Of a stretch of 64,000 bases of DNA, positions 10,231 through 19,607 are shown in pieces. Under the pieces are notes generated by a model. The model was not told the origin of the DNA. It saw only the letters and a program-made list of their open reading frames with translations, and did no database searches. The stretch lies in NCBI RefSeq assembly GCF_014489615.1, contig NZ_CP060825.1, positions 2,583,501 through 2,647,500 on the forward strand, given 5' to 3'. A program made the position numbers and the translations under genes. How positions within the stretch are numbered: position 1 is the stretch's first letter; every line of letters starts with the position of its first letter. Source of the stretch: Streptomyces genisteinicus. Its GTDB lineage: Bacteria; Actinomycetota; Actinomycetes; Streptomycetales; Streptomycetaceae.

Positions 10231-10950
10231 TCAGTCCTTGCGGGCGAACAGCGCGCCCAGGTCGTCCGACCAGGCCCCGTGCCGGTCCGCCAGGCGCAGC
10301 CCCTCCCAGACGGTGACCTGGTTCGCCGTGAGGACCGGCTTGCCCACCGCCTCCTCCAGCTCCGGCAGCAGGGCCACCGTGTGCAGCGCCGTACCGGGCA
10401 CCAGGACCGCCTGGGCCCGCTCGTGATCGGCGCCGCGCACCAGGTCGAGCACCTGCTCGCGCTCCCAGGCGGCGGCCTGGGACCGCGAGCCGACCCCGGC
10501 CGCGTGCACCGCCACCACCTCGATCCCGGCTCCGCCGAGGAACTGGGCGAAGCGCTCCGACACGTCCTCCGGGTACGCGGCGGCCACCGCCACCCGCCCG
10601 GCGCCGACCTCCCGGGCCGCGCGCACGAAGGCGAACGACGTGCTGGACGCCGGCAGCCCGGCCTTCACGGCGAGCTCACGGGTCTGGCCGTGTGCGCCGT
10701 CCCACCCGTGGACGAACGACCCGCCGGTGCTCGCCCACACCACCGACTCGGCGCCCGAGAGCCGCAGCTCCTCGACCCCGGCGGCGAGCCGCTCGGCCGA
10801 GCCGCTGTCCAGCAGCGCGTCCGGCGTGTGCGCGTCCTCGCCCGCCGCCGTGTGCACCACCGGCACGTTGACCCCGGTCAGCAGCGTCTCCATGCGGGGA
10901 TAGTCGTCCTCCGCCGCGTGCCCCGGATACAGCAGTCCCACCGTCGTCAT
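10231..10950 (-). CDS. Maleate isomerase / Asp-Glu racemase superfamily enzyme
   Basis: A 239-residue cytoplasmic protein; ATG at 10950 with GGAGGG six bases upstream. It starts [15 protein letters not shown] and carries [14 protein letters not shown] and [12 protein letters not shown], which place the two cysteine positions of the Asp/Glu racemase fold; here Thr/Ser appear where catalytic Cys is usual, so activity may be altered. The C-terminal [14 protein letters not shown] is typical of the maleate isomerase / arylmalonate decarboxylase branch. Substrate unknown. Confidence 0.75.
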   Translation of the reverse strand: MTTVGLLYPGHAAEDDYPRMETLLTGVNVPVVHTAAGEDAHTPDALLDSGSAERLAAGVEELRLSGAESVVWASTGGSFVHGWDGAHGQTRELAVKAGLPASSTSFAFVRAAREVGAGRVAVAAAYPEDVSERFAQFLGGAGIEVVAVHAAGVGSRSQAAAWEREQVLDLVRGADHERAQAVLVPGTALHTVALLPELEEAVGKPVLTANQVTVWEGLRLADRHGAWSDDLGALFARKD

Positions 10951-11010
10951 CTCACGCCCTCCTGTCCTTCCGGCCCGGCCGCGGACACCACCGCCCGCGC
11001 GACGGGCCTG

Positions 11011-11110
11011 ATGGTCCATCAGCAGAGCCTGCTGGGGGCCGGCCGCGGTCGCGCCGATGGCGCGCAGGGCCGGCCGCAGCGTGACCTGGTTGGCGCAGAC
11101 CGCTTCCCGT
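11011..11110 (-). pseudogene. Possible relic of a second maleate-isomerase-family gene
   Basis: In the same minus-strand frame as the preceding enzyme, upstream of its start, a stretch reads VCANQVTLRPALRAIG, matching the family's C-terminal signature (compare [14 protein letters not shown] in the intact gene). Upstream sequence in that frame is low-complexity. This suggests the tail of a lost tandem paralogue. The rest of 10951-11375 shows no gene. Confidence 0.35.
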
Positions 11111-11375
11111 GCGGCCGGGCCGCGGACCGGCCGGTCCGCCGCACCCGCCGCCCGCGCCGCGTCGTCCGCCACGCCACGCCACCGACTCCGGCTCCGTCTG
11201 CGGTGCGGGCCCGGCAGGCCGCCGGGCCCGCACCTCTTTGCACTCGCGTGCCCGCCCCGGGACGGCGGCAAAACAGACGGACCCGTCCGGTCCGCGGACG
11301 GCCCCCGTCCGGCGCCGTCCGCCGGGGCCCCGGCCCGCCGCCCCCGCCGGCTCCGGGCACGCCCCGCCCGCGCGG

Positions 11376-12011
11376 CTACGCGGACGGACGGGGCGCGCCC
11401 GCGGTCAGGGGCAGGCCGCGCCGGTGGAGGTACACGATCTCCCAGACCGACACGCAGGTCGTGATCACGGCGGGGCCGAGGACCGCGAGGGCGTGCCCAC
11501 CGGCCGGGTCGACGATCGCGATCGCCCACAGCGGCCACGGGGCGACCAGCGCGGGCAGCAGCGGATGGCCGTCCGCCGCGCGGAAGTGGTGGTAGTAGCC
11601 GACGAGCAGCACGGCCCCCAGGACCACGATGAAGAAGAGCCCGACGAGCACCCCCACGAAGGGGTTGGACGGGTCATCGGTGGCCAGCACGGCGGCGACC
11701 ACGACCGCCGCCGCCACGGCCAGCGAACTCAGCGGGCGGCCCGCGCGCCGGGCCGTCCACGCCCGCTCCCCGGGCGGCGCCGCGGCCACCAGCACCAGGC
11801 AGGCGAGGGGTATGGCGACGGCGAGGGCGTAGAAGCTGGTCAGCCCGTGGCGCCAGGCGGTGGTGAAATCCGGCAGGGCGAACTCGAACGGGAAGACCAC
11901 GATCAGCAGGAGCAGCAGTCCCCTGAGCCGGCCTGCCGCCCGCACCGTGGGGTCCTGCGGCCACAGGTCCCGTTTCGGGACGAACAGAGCGGACAACCAC
12001 ACGAGCCACAT
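11376..12011 (-). CDS. Multi-spanning membrane protein, unknown function
   Basis: A 211-residue protein with about six hydrophobic segments, including GLLLLLIVVFPFEFAL, SFYALAVAIPLACLVLV, LVGLFFIVVLGAVLLV and ALAVLGPAVITTCVSVW. The ATG at 12011 follows a G-rich stretch that may act as a weak ribosome site. No family motif is recognised. It diverges from the ehu-type transporter, from which it is separated by 421 bases. Confidence 0.72.
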   Translation of the reverse strand: MWLVWLSALFVPKRDLWPQDPTVRAAGRLRGLLLLLIVVFPFEFALPDFTTAWRHGLTSFYALAVAIPLACLVLVAAAPPGERAWTARRAGRPLSSLAVAAAVVVAAVLATDDPSNPFVGVLVGLFFIVVLGAVLLVGYYHHFRAADGHPLLPALVAPWPLWAIAIVDPAGGHALAVLGPAVITTCVSVWEIVYLHRRGLPLTAGAPRPSA

Positions 12012-12432
12012 GACGCCCCCGCCTCTCCCCCTGCCGGCCCGGCCGCACGGGCCCCCGCCCGCCGCACACCGCCGGCTTCCCCAGTGTCCCGGCGCCCGCG
12101 GGTCCGGGACAGACCCCGCCGCCCTCCCGACCGCCACCCGACCGGAACACGCCCAGGAGGAGACCGGAACACCACCGCCCGGCATCCGGGGTGACGGCCC
12201 GCCACATGGCACCGGCCGCGCGGAGGGACGAGATACGGCCACCGTCGAACGCCCCCGTTTCGACGGGCCGCAGCGAGGTACACGCCCCGACGGCGGTCGC
12301 GTGCGGCCGGTACGCCTCCGCCGCCGGGGACGGACGCGCCGCCGCGAGGGGCCGGCCGCCGCAGGACACAAACGGATATCGGTCGGCCGTCGCACACGCA
12401 TACCCGCGAACGGCCCGGGTAGCCGCGCGCCC
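12012..12432. other. Divergent intergenic region before the ehu operon
   Basis: These 421 bases separate the membrane protein from the ehu-like operon. A 90-codon plus-strand frame from 12191 lacks a ribosome site and codon bias and is not called. No clear operator was recognised. Confidence 0.5.
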
Positions 12433-13317
12433 ATGGCTCGAACACAAGAACCATCATCGATGAGCAGACGCGCCCTGCTGCTCGGGACGGCGGGCGCGAG
12501 CGCGTTCGCCGTCACCGCGGCGGCGGGCTGCAGCCGGGTGCCGTCGGGCGACGTGCTCGCCCGGCTGAAGACCCAGGGGACGGTGCGCCTGGGCATCGCC
12601 GGTGAGGTGCCGTACGGCTACGTGGACGAACAGGGGGAGTTCACGGGCGAGGCCCCGGAACTGGCCCGGGTGGTCTTCAAGCGCCTGGGCATCGACAGCG
12701 TCCAGCCGGTGGCCACCGACTTCGCCTCCCTCATACCCGGGCTCAACTCCCAGCAGTTCGACGTGGTGTCGGCCGGGATGTACATCAACAAGGACCGGTG
12801 CGCCCAGGTCATCTTCGCCGACCCCGAGTACCAGATGCTCGACTCCTTCATCGTGCGCAAGGGCAATCCCAAGAACCTGCGCAGCTACGAGGACGTGGTG
12901 AAGGCCAAGGCGAAGCTGGCCACCGGCACGGGCTACGCCGAGATCGACTACGCGATCGCCGCCGGCATCCCCGAGAAGGAGATCGTGATCCTCCAGGACC
13001 AGGTGGCCGGGCTGAACGCGGTCGAGTCCGGCCGGGTCGACGTCTTCGCCGGGACCGCGCTGACCGCCCGCGAGGTGGTCCGCAAGAGCACGCGGGCCGA
13101 GGCCACCGAGCCGTTCGCGGCGGTCGTCGACGGCAAGAAGCAGGTCGACGGCGGCGGGTTCGCCTTCCGCCCCACCGACACCGCCCTGCGCGACGCGTTC
13201 AACACCGAGATCCACAAGATGAAGAAGAGCGGCGAGTTGTTCCGGATCCTGAAGCCGTTCGGCTTCACGGAGTCCGAGATGACCACCCTGACCGCCGAGG
13301 AGCTGTGCAGGAAATGA
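12433..13317 (+). CDS. ehuB: Ectoine/hydroxyectoine-type ABC transporter, solute-binding lipoprotein
   Basis: A solute-binding protein of the polar amino-acid/ectoine type: 294 residues from ATG 12433, or 285 from the inner ATG at 12460; neither has a strong ribosome site. The N-terminus has SRRALLLG (Tat-like) and a lipobox TAAAGC, so it is probably a Tat-exported lipoprotein. VRLGIAGEVPYGYVDEQGEF and the later GLNAVESGRVDVFAGT match the SBP_bac_3 fold and EhuB closely. Its stop overlaps the permease start (ATGA). Ligand assignment to ectoine follows family resemblance and gene order; another zwitterion is possible. Confidence 0.85.
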   Translation: MARTQEPSSMSRRALLLGTAGASAFAVTAAAGCSRVPSGDVLARLKTQGTVRLGIAGEVPYGYVDEQGEFTGEAPELARVVFKRLGIDSVQPVATDFASLIPGLNSQQFDVVSAGMYINKDRCAQVIFADPEYQMLDSFIVRKGNPKNLRSYEDVVKAKAKLATGTGYAEIDYAIAAGIPEKEIVILQDQVAGLNAVESGRVDVFAGTALTAREVVRKSTRAEATEPFAAVVDGKKQVDGGGFAFRPTDTALRDAFNTEIHKMKKSGELFRILKPFGFTESEMTTLTAEELCRK

Positions 13318-14051
13318 CAGCCGGACTCTGGCAGAACTGGGTGCTGCCCGGCATATGGATCACGGTCCAGCTGCTGGTCTACAGCGCCGCACTGGCCGCG
13401 GTCACCGCCTTCGCCGTCGGCATGGCCCGTACCCACCGCTCGCGCGCCGTCCGCTTCCTGGCCGGCCTCTACACGGAGATCTTCCGCGGCACCTCGGCCC
13501 TGGTGCTGATGTTCTGGCTCTTCTTCGTGGTGCCCCCGCTGATGGGCTGGCAGCTCGTCCCGATGTGGGCCGCCGTCCTCGCGCTCGGTCTCTCCTACGG
13601 CGCGTACGGCGCCGAGATCGTCCGCGGCGCCCTGAACTCGGTCGCCCGCTCGCAGCGTGAGTCGGGGATCGCGCTCAGCTTCTCGCCGTGGCAGCGGATG
13701 CGGCTGATCCTCCTCCCCCAGGCGGTGCCCGAGATGATGCCGCCGTTCTGCAACCTGCTGGTCGAGCTGCTGAAGGGCACGGCCCTGGTGTCGCTGCTCG
13801 GCGTCGGCGACGTCTCCTTCGCCGCCTATCTGGTGCGGCTCGCCACCCAGGAGAGCGCCCAGATCTACACGATCAGCCTGGTGATCTACTTCGTGCTCGC
13901 GATGGTGGTGACCCGGTCGATGAAGGCGCTGGAGCGCAGGACCAAGCGGAACATCGGCATCGAGCCGGAACCGGCGCTGCTGGGCGGCCTGTTCGCCCGC
14001 CGCTCCGCGTCCGCCGCCGGCACCGAGGTGGCGGGGGGTGCGTCGAAGTGA
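13314..14051 (+). CDS. ehuC: Ectoine-type ABC transporter permease EhuC
   Basis: A 245-residue inner-membrane permease of the His/Glu/Gln family, overlapping ehuB by four bases. It has about five membrane spans and the EAA-like loop GALNSVARSQRESGIALS followed by LPQAVPEMMPPF. It should pair with EhuD to form the channel for the solute delivered by EhuB. The hydrophilic C-terminal tail is slightly long. Confidence 0.88.
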   Translation: MTAGLWQNWVLPGIWITVQLLVYSAALAAVTAFAVGMARTHRSRAVRFLAGLYTEIFRGTSALVLMFWLFFVVPPLMGWQLVPMWAAVLALGLSYGAYGAEIVRGALNSVARSQRESGIALSFSPWQRMRLILLPQAVPEMMPPFCNLLVELLKGTALVSLLGVGDVSFAAYLVRLATQESAQIYTISLVIYFVLAMVVTRSMKALERRTKRNIGIEPEPALLGGLFARRSASAAGTEVAGGASK

Positions 14052-14698
14052 CCTGGGACTGGTCCGCCGTGGCCGACTTCATGCCCCGCTTCTGGGACGG
14101 GGTGCTCGTCACCCTCCAGGTGCTCGTGCTGGGCTCGCTCATCTCGTTCTCGCTCGGCCTGGTGTGGGCCCTCGCCTTCCGGGCGCCGAGCCGCTTCGTG
14201 CGCTGGCCGGTGAACGTGTTCACGGAGTTCGTCCGCACCACCCCCCTCCTGGTGCAGCTGTTCTTCCTGTACTTCGTGCTCCCGGAGTGGGGCGTGCAGT
14301 TCTCCGCCCTGACCACGGGCACGATCGCGATCGGGCTGCACTACTCGACGTACACCGCGCAGGTCTACCGGGCCGGCATCGACGCGGTGCCGCGCGGCCA
14401 GTGGGAGGCGGCCAAGGCCCTGAGCCTGCCCGCCCACCGCACCTGGTCCGCCGTCATCCTGCCGCAGGCGATCCGCCGGATCACGCCCGCGCTCGGCAAC
14501 TACGTGATCGCGATGCTGAAGGACACCCCGCTGCTCGCCGCGATCGGCGTGCTGGAGCTGCTGCAGCAGTCGCGGCTGGAGAGCGCGTCGACCTTCCAGT
14601 ACACCGAGCCGCTCACCGTGATCGGCATCGCGTTCATCCTCATCGCCTATCCGGCTTCTCTGCTCGTCCGATCCCTGGAGCGCCGCCTTGTCCGCTGA
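14048..14698 (+). CDS. ehuD: Ectoine-type ABC transporter permease EhuD
   Basis: A 216-residue permease, GTG start overlapping the ehuC stop (GTGA). About five spans are visible, with the conserved loop GIDAVPRGQWEAAKALSL and LPQAIRRITPALGNYVI. Together with EhuC it forms the translocation pore. Coupled overlaps through the operon point to balanced synthesis. Confidence 0.88.
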   Translation: MTWDWSAVADFMPRFWDGVLVTLQVLVLGSLISFSLGLVWALAFRAPSRFVRWPVNVFTEFVRTTPLLVQLFFLYFVLPEWGVQFSALTTGTIAIGLHYSTYTAQVYRAGIDAVPRGQWEAAKALSLPAHRTWSAVILPQAIRRITPALGNYVIAMLKDTPLLAAIGVLELLQQSRLESASTFQYTEPLTVIGIAFILIAYPASLLVRSLERRLVR

Positions 14699-15464
14699 AA
14701 CGCCCCTCGACACGCCCACCGGTGCGACCGAGCCGCTGATCCGGTTCGACGACGTCACCAAGAGATTCGGGGACAACACGGTCCTGGACGACCTCTGCTT
14801 CTCCGTCCGGCCCGGCAAGCACGTGACGCTGATCGGCCCCTCCGGCTCCGGCAAGACGACGATCCTGCGTCTGCTGATGACGCTGGAGAAGCCCGACGAG
14901 GGCACCATCACCGTGGCCGGTAAGCGACTGTTCCCGGCGCAGGAGAAGGAGCGCCGCGAGGCGCGGAAGAAGATCGGCATGGTCTTCCAGCAGTTCAACC
15001 TCTTCCCCAACATGAGCGTGCTGCGCAACATCACCGAGGCCCCGGTGCGGGTGCTCGGCCGGCCGAAGGAGGAGGCCGAGGCGCGGGCAAAGGAGCTGCT
15101 GGAACTGGTCGGCCTCGGCGACCGGTGCGGGGCGCGGCCCTCGCAGCTCTCCGGCGGACAGCAGCAGCGGGTGGCCATCGCCCGGGCCCTGGCGATGGAG
15201 CCGCGGGTGCTGCTGCTCGACGAGGTGACCTCGGCGCTCGACCCCGAACTGGTGGCCGGGGTGCTGGATCTGCTGCGGGACATCGCGCGCACGACGGACA
15301 TCACGATGGTGTGCGTGACCCATGAGATGAACTTCGCGCGGGACATCTCCGACGAGGTTCTGATGTTCGATTCCGGCAAGGTCATCGAGTCCGGTCCGCC
15401 GGAGAAAATCTTCTCGGATCCGGAGCAGGCGCGGACCCGCGAGTTCCTCGGCGCGGTGCTCTGA
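14688..15464 (+). CDS. ehuA: Ectoine-type ABC transporter ATPase EhuA
   Basis: A 258-residue ATP-binding subunit. Walker A GPSGSGKTT, Q-loop VFQQFNLFPNMSV, signature LSGGQQQRVAIARAL, Walker B VLLLDEVTSALD and the switch His in CVTHEMNFARD are all present. The start appears to be TTG at 14688, overlapping ehuD by 11 bases. It closes the four-gene operon, which is followed by a perfect hairpin. Confidence 0.92.
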   Translation: MSAETPLDTPTGATEPLIRFDDVTKRFGDNTVLDDLCFSVRPGKHVTLIGPSGSGKTTILRLLMTLEKPDEGTITVAGKRLFPAQEKERREARKKIGMVFQQFNLFPNMSVLRNITEAPVRVLGRPKEEAEARAKELLELVGLGDRCGARPSQLSGGQQQRVAIARALAMEPRVLLLDEVTSALDPELVAGVLDLLRDIARTTDITMVCVTHEMNFARDISDEVLMFDSGKVIESGPPEKIFSDPEQARTREFLGAVL

Positions 15465-15512
15465 CCACGCCTTCCCCGCACCATCGATGACAGGGGCATA
15501 TGCCATGGTGAT

Positions 15513-15539
15513 GCGCCCCAGCGCAGCCCGCTGGGGCGC
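15513..15539 (+). terminator. Hairpin after the ehu-type operon
   Basis: A perfect 11-base inverted repeat, GCGCCCCAGCG and CGCTGGGGCGC, with a five-base loop lies 48 bases after the ATPase stop. No strong T-run follows, as is usual in Streptomyces. An operator role for the next gene is less likely. Confidence 0.7.
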
Positions 15540-15631
15540 CACATCATTTGCGCCAACACCCCATCCCCGGACGGCGCTTGGCGGCTATCGTGGTAGGGAA
15601 GCTTGCGGTCACAACCTGGTAGGGGGAAACC

Positions 15632-16390
15632 GTGGCGCTGAAGCCAGAGCCGACCGCGCCGTTCCACTCGGTGCAATACGTCCTGCGAGTCCTGGAGACG
15701 GTCTCCAAGCACGGTGGCGGAGTCACCGACGTCCAGATCGCACGCGAGACCGGGCTGCCCACCGGTCACCTCGCCCCGATGCTCGCCATGCTCCGCCGCG
15801 AGGGCTACGTGGAGCAGCTCTCCGACGGCGCCTACGCGATCGGCGACTCCCTGGTCCTCCTCGGGTCCGGCGTCACGCGCAAGGAGGCCCTGGAGGCCAA
15901 GCTGCAGGAGACCCTCACCGAGCTGCGCGACTCGGTGGGCGCCGCCGTCTACATCAGCCGTTACATCGACGGCGAGGTCAAGATCACCCAGTTCGCCGAC
16001 GGGCCGCGCACTCCCAAGGTCAACGAGTGGGTGGACTTCCGCTCCGCCGCCCACGCCAGTGCGGTCGGCAAGTGCCTGCTCACCCAGCTCGACGTGAACG
16101 GCCGCCGCGACCACCTGTCGCGCCACAAGATCGCCCGGCTCACCTCGCGGACGATCACGAGCGAGCAGCTGCTCTTCTCCAAGCTGGACTCCCAGCCGCC
16201 GACGGTCCCCGTCCTGGACCTCCAGGAGTACGCGGTGGGCACGGTGTGCGCGGCCGTGCCGCTGACGGCGGGGTCGGCCGTGGGCTGCCTGGCCCTCTCC
16301 CTGCCGATCGAGCACGCCCACCGGCTGCGCCAAGCGGCGGACACCCTCAACCGCAGGGCGGCACCGGTGGTGCTCTCGCTGGCGATCTAG
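15632..16390 (+). CDS. IclR-family transcriptional regulator
   Basis: A 252-residue regulator, GTG start with GGGGGAAA upstream. The N-terminal winged helix spans about residues 10-70 (VQYVLRVLETVSKHGGGVT, ARETGLPTGHLAPML); the C-terminal IclR ligand-binding domain follows with RSAAHASAVGKCLLTQLD and SAVGCLALSLP. It lies downstream of the ehu-type operon in the same direction, after a terminator, so it may regulate that operon, but its target is unknown. Confidence 0.88.
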   Translation: MALKPEPTAPFHSVQYVLRVLETVSKHGGGVTDVQIARETGLPTGHLAPMLAMLRREGYVEQLSDGAYAIGDSLVLLGSGVTRKEALEAKLQETLTELRDSVGAAVYISRYIDGEVKITQFADGPRTPKVNEWVDFRSAAHASAVGKCLLTQLDVNGRRDHLSRHKIARLTSRTITSEQLLFSKLDSQPPTVPVLDLQEYAVGTVCAAVPLTAGSAVGCLALSLPIEHAHRLRQAADTLNRRAAPVVLSLAI

Positions 16391-16592
16391 GGAGCCATGG
16401 GTCGTGCCCGGCCGGCGGCCGGTGCCGCCGGACAGACGCGGCCCTACCGCTTCCGGCGGGGCGTCACGCGGCTTTCGTCCCGGTCCGTCCCGGCCCGGGG
16501 CGGGTGGAGCGGGCCCGGTTCGCCGTGGTCGGCAGCACCCCGGCGGACCAGGTACTATTTACCCGTCGGCCGCCGAGCGGCCGGTGAGTCAC

Positions 16593-16666
16593 GCGCCGCT
16601 AGCTCAGTTGGTTAGAGCAGCTGACTCTTAATCAGCGGGTCCGGGGTTCGAGTCCCTGGCGGCGCA
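16593..16666 (+). tRNA. tRNA-Lys (anticodon CTT), copy 2
   Basis: Identical over 74 bases to the copies at 3177 and 23127, with acceptor stem GCGCCGC/GCGGCGC and anticodon CTT; CCA not encoded. TACTAT at 16552-16557 is a plausible -10 element. Confidence 0.97.
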
Positions 16667-16670
16667 CAGT

Positions 16671-16708
16671 CGAAGCAGGCCCCTCGCGACAGCGAGGGGC
16701 CTGCTTCG
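16671..16708 (+). terminator. Terminator of tRNA-Lys copy 2
   Basis: A perfect 17-base stem (16671-16687 with 16692-16708) and a GACA tetraloop, five bases after the tRNA. Confidence 0.9.
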
Positions 16709-16808
16709 TGTGCCGGGCCCGTCCGGACACGCGGGGGCGGCGGTCCACCCGCGTGGTCCGCGGACGGGTGCCCGTCGGCCCGTTCCCGTCAGCGGGGATG
16801 CGGCGGCG

Positions 16809-17288
16809 TCACGCCGCGGGCGCGCCGGCGGGGGCGACGCCGAACGCCTTCACGGCCTGGTAGTAGGTCCAGGCGGTGCCGTTGCAGGAGGTGCGGGTGG
16901 CGCCCGAGTACCCGGCGCAGACGCGCTTCAGGTCCTCGTAGAACGCCGAGTCCAGACGGGACTTGTGGGCGCTGAAGGTCCCGGCCGCCTTGTAGTTGCG
17001 GTAGCCGAAGTCGTGCCGTGCGCAGGACATCTGGAAGGGGAAGCCGAACGGGTTGTCGGGCGACGACGAGCAGTAGTCCGTCGACCAGTTGAACCCGTAG
17101 GCGCTCCAGGCTCCCTGGTTGGCACGGGCGGCCGCCCAGGCGTTGTAGCTGGACGCGCTGGTCTGCGTCCAGGAGCTCAGCACCTGGGGCTTGTCGGCGG
17201 GGGCTGCCTGGGCGCTGCCGGCGGTGAGGAGCGCGGCGGGGAGAGCGAGCGCGGCGGCGGCGAGGGGGAGGACCATTCGGTTGCGCAT
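16809..17288 (-). CDS. Secreted prokaryotic phospholipase A2
   Basis: A 159-residue exported lipase releasing the sn-2 acyl chain of phospholipids. ATG at 17288 has GGAGG six bases upstream. Signal peptide RNRMVLPLAAAALALP ends at AQA; the mature start APADKPQVL closely recalls Streptomyces violaceoruber PLA2. The catalytic His-Asp pair lies in CARHDFGYRNY (His92, Asp93), and further Cys residues would form disulfides. Length matches the family (mature about 125 residues). Family members need Ca2+. Two 19-base direct repeats lie about 190-240 bases upstream. Confidence 0.94.
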   Translation of the reverse strand: MRNRMVLPLAAAALALPAALLTAGSAQAAPADKPQVLSSWTQTSASSYNAWAAARANQGAWSAYGFNWSTDYCSSSPDNPFGFPFQMSCARHDFGYRNYKAAGTFSAHKSRLDSAFYEDLKRVCAGYSGATRTSCNGTAWTYYQAVKAFGVAPAGAPAA

Positions 17289-17476
17289 GCATAACCTCCG
17301 TGCGGTGCGGGGGATTTGGTACATGGCCCGTGGGGTCTTTCCACGGCGGGGTACAGCATGCCGACTCAACGCGCGTCCTGCACTGCTTTCGTCACGACGA
17401 AGGGATGAATCCGTCGCGAACAGCGGGGCCGCGGGGGCCTTTCCCGCGCCCCCTGACACCCCCTTGCGCCCCCTGC

Positions 17477-17529
17477 CCGGACGTACGGGTTCCGCCACGG
17501 GCTCCCCTGTCCGGACGTACGGGTTCCGC
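17477..17529. repeat. Pair of 19-base direct repeats
   Basis: CCGGACGTACGGGTTCCGC occurs exactly at 17477-17495 and 17511-17529, start-to-start 34 bases. They lie between the two-component system stop and the phospholipase start. The core is close to a palindrome around GTAC, so a dimeric regulator could bind; alternatively a recent short duplication. Confidence 0.55.
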
Positions 17530-17565
17530 GGCGGGTCGACCTGTCCGGCCGGGGCGGCGCGCAGG

Positions 17566-18216
17566 TCAGCGGAGGTAGGTGAGGACGGCGAGCACCCGCC
17601 GGTGGGTGTCCTCGGCCGGCGGCAGGCCGAGCTTGGCGAGGATGTTGCCGATGTGCTTGCCCACCGCGGCCTCGGAGACCACGAGTTCACGGGCGATTGC
17701 CACGTTGGACCGGCCTTCCGCGACGAGTGCGAGGACCTCCCGCTCGCGCGGTGTCAGCGCGGCCAGCGGATCGCGCCGGCGCCGCAGCAGCTGCCGTACG
17801 ACCTCCGGGTCCACGACCGTGCCGCCGCCGGCCACCCGGGCCAGCGCCGCGACGAACTCCTCGACCTGGCCCACCCGGTCCTTGAGCAGGTACCCCACGC
17901 CCGTGCCGTCGCCGCTGTCCAGCAGTTCGGCGGCGTACTCCCGCTGGACGTACTGGCTGAGCACCAGCACCGGCAGGAGGGGACGTTCGGCGCGCAGGGC
18001 GATCGCCGCGCGCAGCCCCTCGTCCTGGAAGGCCGGCGGCATGCGCACGTCGGTGACGACGATGTCCGGCTCGTGCGCGGCGACCGCCTCCCGCAGGGCG
18101 GTGGCGTCCCCGACGGCCGCGACCACCTCGTGGCCGAACCGTCCGAGCAGGGCGGTCAGCCCCTCGCGCAGCAGTACGCCGTCCTCGGCCAGGACCACCC
18201 TCAGTGCGCTCGGCAC
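17566..18216 (-). CDS. LuxR/NarL-type response regulator
   Basis: A 216-residue response regulator. Receiver domain 1-120: acidic pair E11/D12, phospho-acceptor D56 in VVTDVRMP, and Lys in LLKDR. HTH-LuxR domain about 150-215 with [18 protein letters not shown] and [14 protein letters not shown] start at 18216 has GGAG about nine bases upstream and overlaps the kinase gene by 16 bases, so the two are coupled. Target genes unknown; the phospholipase gene is next downstream. Confidence 0.92.
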   Translation of the reverse strand: MPSALRVVLAEDGVLLREGLTALLGRFGHEVVAAVGDATALREAVAAHEPDIVVTDVRMPPAFQDEGLRAAIALRAERPLLPVLVLSQYVQREYAAELLDSGDGTGVGYLLKDRVGQVEEFVAALARVAGGGTVVDPEVVRQLLRRRRDPLAALTPREREVLALVAEGRSNVAIARELVVSEAAVGKHIGNILAKLGLPPAEDTHRRVLAVLTYLR

Positions 18217-19451
18217 GGTATCTCCACCCTCAGCAGCGTCGGCCCGCCTGCCGGGCTGTCGACGGTCAGTGTGCCACCGAGGACGGCGAGCCGGTCGGCG
18301 AGCCCCGTGAGCCCCGAGCCGGCGCGGGCGTCGGCGCCGCCCCGTCCGTCGTCGTGCACCTCGACGGCGAGCAGGGCGCCGCGGTGGCGGGCGGTGAGGC
18401 GTATGCGGCGGGCGGCGGCGTGCCGGGCGGCGTTGGTCAGCGCCTCGCGGACGGCGAAGTAGGCGGCGCTCTCCACGGGGGCGTCGAGGCGCGGCAGGTC
18501 GACGTCCGTGTCGACGGGGACGGCCGAGCGGTCGGCGGCGTCGTCGAGCGCGGCGGCGAGGCCGTGGTCGGCGAGGACCTGGGGATGGATGCCGTGGATG
18601 AGCTCCCGCAGTTCGGCGAGGACCCGGCCGGTCTCCTCGTGGGCGGCGGCGATCCGGTCCGCGAGCGGCCCCTCCGGGGCGTCGAGCCGGGCGAGGCCGA
18701 GGGTCATGGTGAGGGCGACCAGCCGCTGCTGCGCACCGTCGTGGAGGTCGCGCTCGATCCGGCGGCGTTCGGCCTCGAAGGCGGCGACCAGCCGGGCCCG
18801 GGAGCGGGTCACCTCCCCCAGCCGCTCCCGGAGTTCGCTCTCGCGCGGGGCGAGCAGCAGCCGGGTGAGCTGGGCGCGGGCCCCGGCGAGCGCGGCCAGC
18901 GGGTACAGCAGCAGGAGCAGCAGGGCCAGTCCGGCGGCCGCGGCGGCGAGGGCCCCGGGCCAGGTGGTGACGAGGACGGTCTTGACCACGCGCGCCTCCT
19001 GCCCGTCGAGGGCGAGCTGCACGGGCGTGGCGGCGGCCGCCAGGGGCAGCCCGACGGCCGCGGCGACGGCGAGCACGTCGAGGGGCCAGAGCACGAGCGC
19101 GTACAGCAGTCCGTACGCGAACTCCCGCCAGGTGGCCGGCTCGGTGAGGCGCAGCCGCAGCCAGGCGCCGAGGCCGGGCTCGGCGGGCGTGCGGTGGGGT
19201 CCGGGGGCGGGCTCGGGGTCGACGAGGCGCAGCCTGCGGCGTTCGACGGCGGCGAGTCCGGTGCCGGCGAGCACCAGCAGGGGAAGGCCGACGAGGAGCA
19301 GCGAGAAGCCGGCGAGCACGAGCAGGCCGGTGAGGGCGAGGGCACCGGTCGCGGCGCTGCTCGCCAGGTATCCGGCGGCCCGCCAGGGCCACGCGGACAG
19401 CAGGAAGTCGCGCCTGGTCAGCGCCTGCCAGAGGGTGTTCGCCCGGTCCAT
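18201..19451 (-). CDS. NarL-type sensor histidine kinase
   Basis: A 416-residue membrane kinase. Hydrophobic segments near 27-65, 112-145 and 165-190 give about four spans. The HisKA_3 dimerisation motif [19 protein letters not shown] carries the phospho-acceptor His near 237; a HATPase domain follows with [11 protein letters not shown] and [16 protein letters not shown]. No large extracellular loop, so it likely senses an envelope or membrane signal. A GTG three codons upstream (19460) is an alternative start. Forms a pair with the response regulator. Confidence 0.9.
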   Translation of the reverse strand: MDRANTLWQALTRRDFLLSAWPWRAAGYLASSAATGALALTGLLVLAGFSLLLVGLPLLVLAGTGLAAVERRRLRLVDPEPAPGPHRTPAEPGLGAWLRLRLTEPATWREFAYGLLYALVLWPLDVLAVAAAVGLPLAAAATPVQLALDGQEARVVKTVLVTTWPGALAAAAAGLALLLLLLYPLAALAGARAQLTRLLLAPRESELRERLGEVTRSRARLVAAFEAERRRIERDLHDGAQQRLVALTMTLGLARLDAPEGPLADRIAAAHEETGRVLAELRELIHGIHPQVLADHGLAAALDDAADRSAVPVDTDVDLPRLDAPVESAAYFAVREALTNAARHAAARRIRLTARHRGALLAVEVHDDGRGGADARAGSGLTGLADRLAVLGGTLTVDSPAGGPTLLRVEIPCRAH

Positions 19452-19607
19452 GGCGCACACGCTATGCGGCGCCCGCGGGCCCGGGCGATGGGCCCTGTGG
19501 GTGCCGCGGGGGTAGGGCAGGCCCTACCCCCGCGGTGCAGCGCCTCCGGGGCCCGTCGGTGTTGCCCGGGAGGCACTGTGCTGTGTGCTGCGGCGTCCGG
19601 CCGGGGA

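Noticed and set aside
12191..12463. 90-codon ORF before ehuB
   Set aside because: No ribosome site, no codon bias, overlaps the ehuB start.
16391..16592. Small ORFs running into tRNA-Lys copy 2
   Set aside because: They lack starts and codon bias, unlike the ORF before copy 1.
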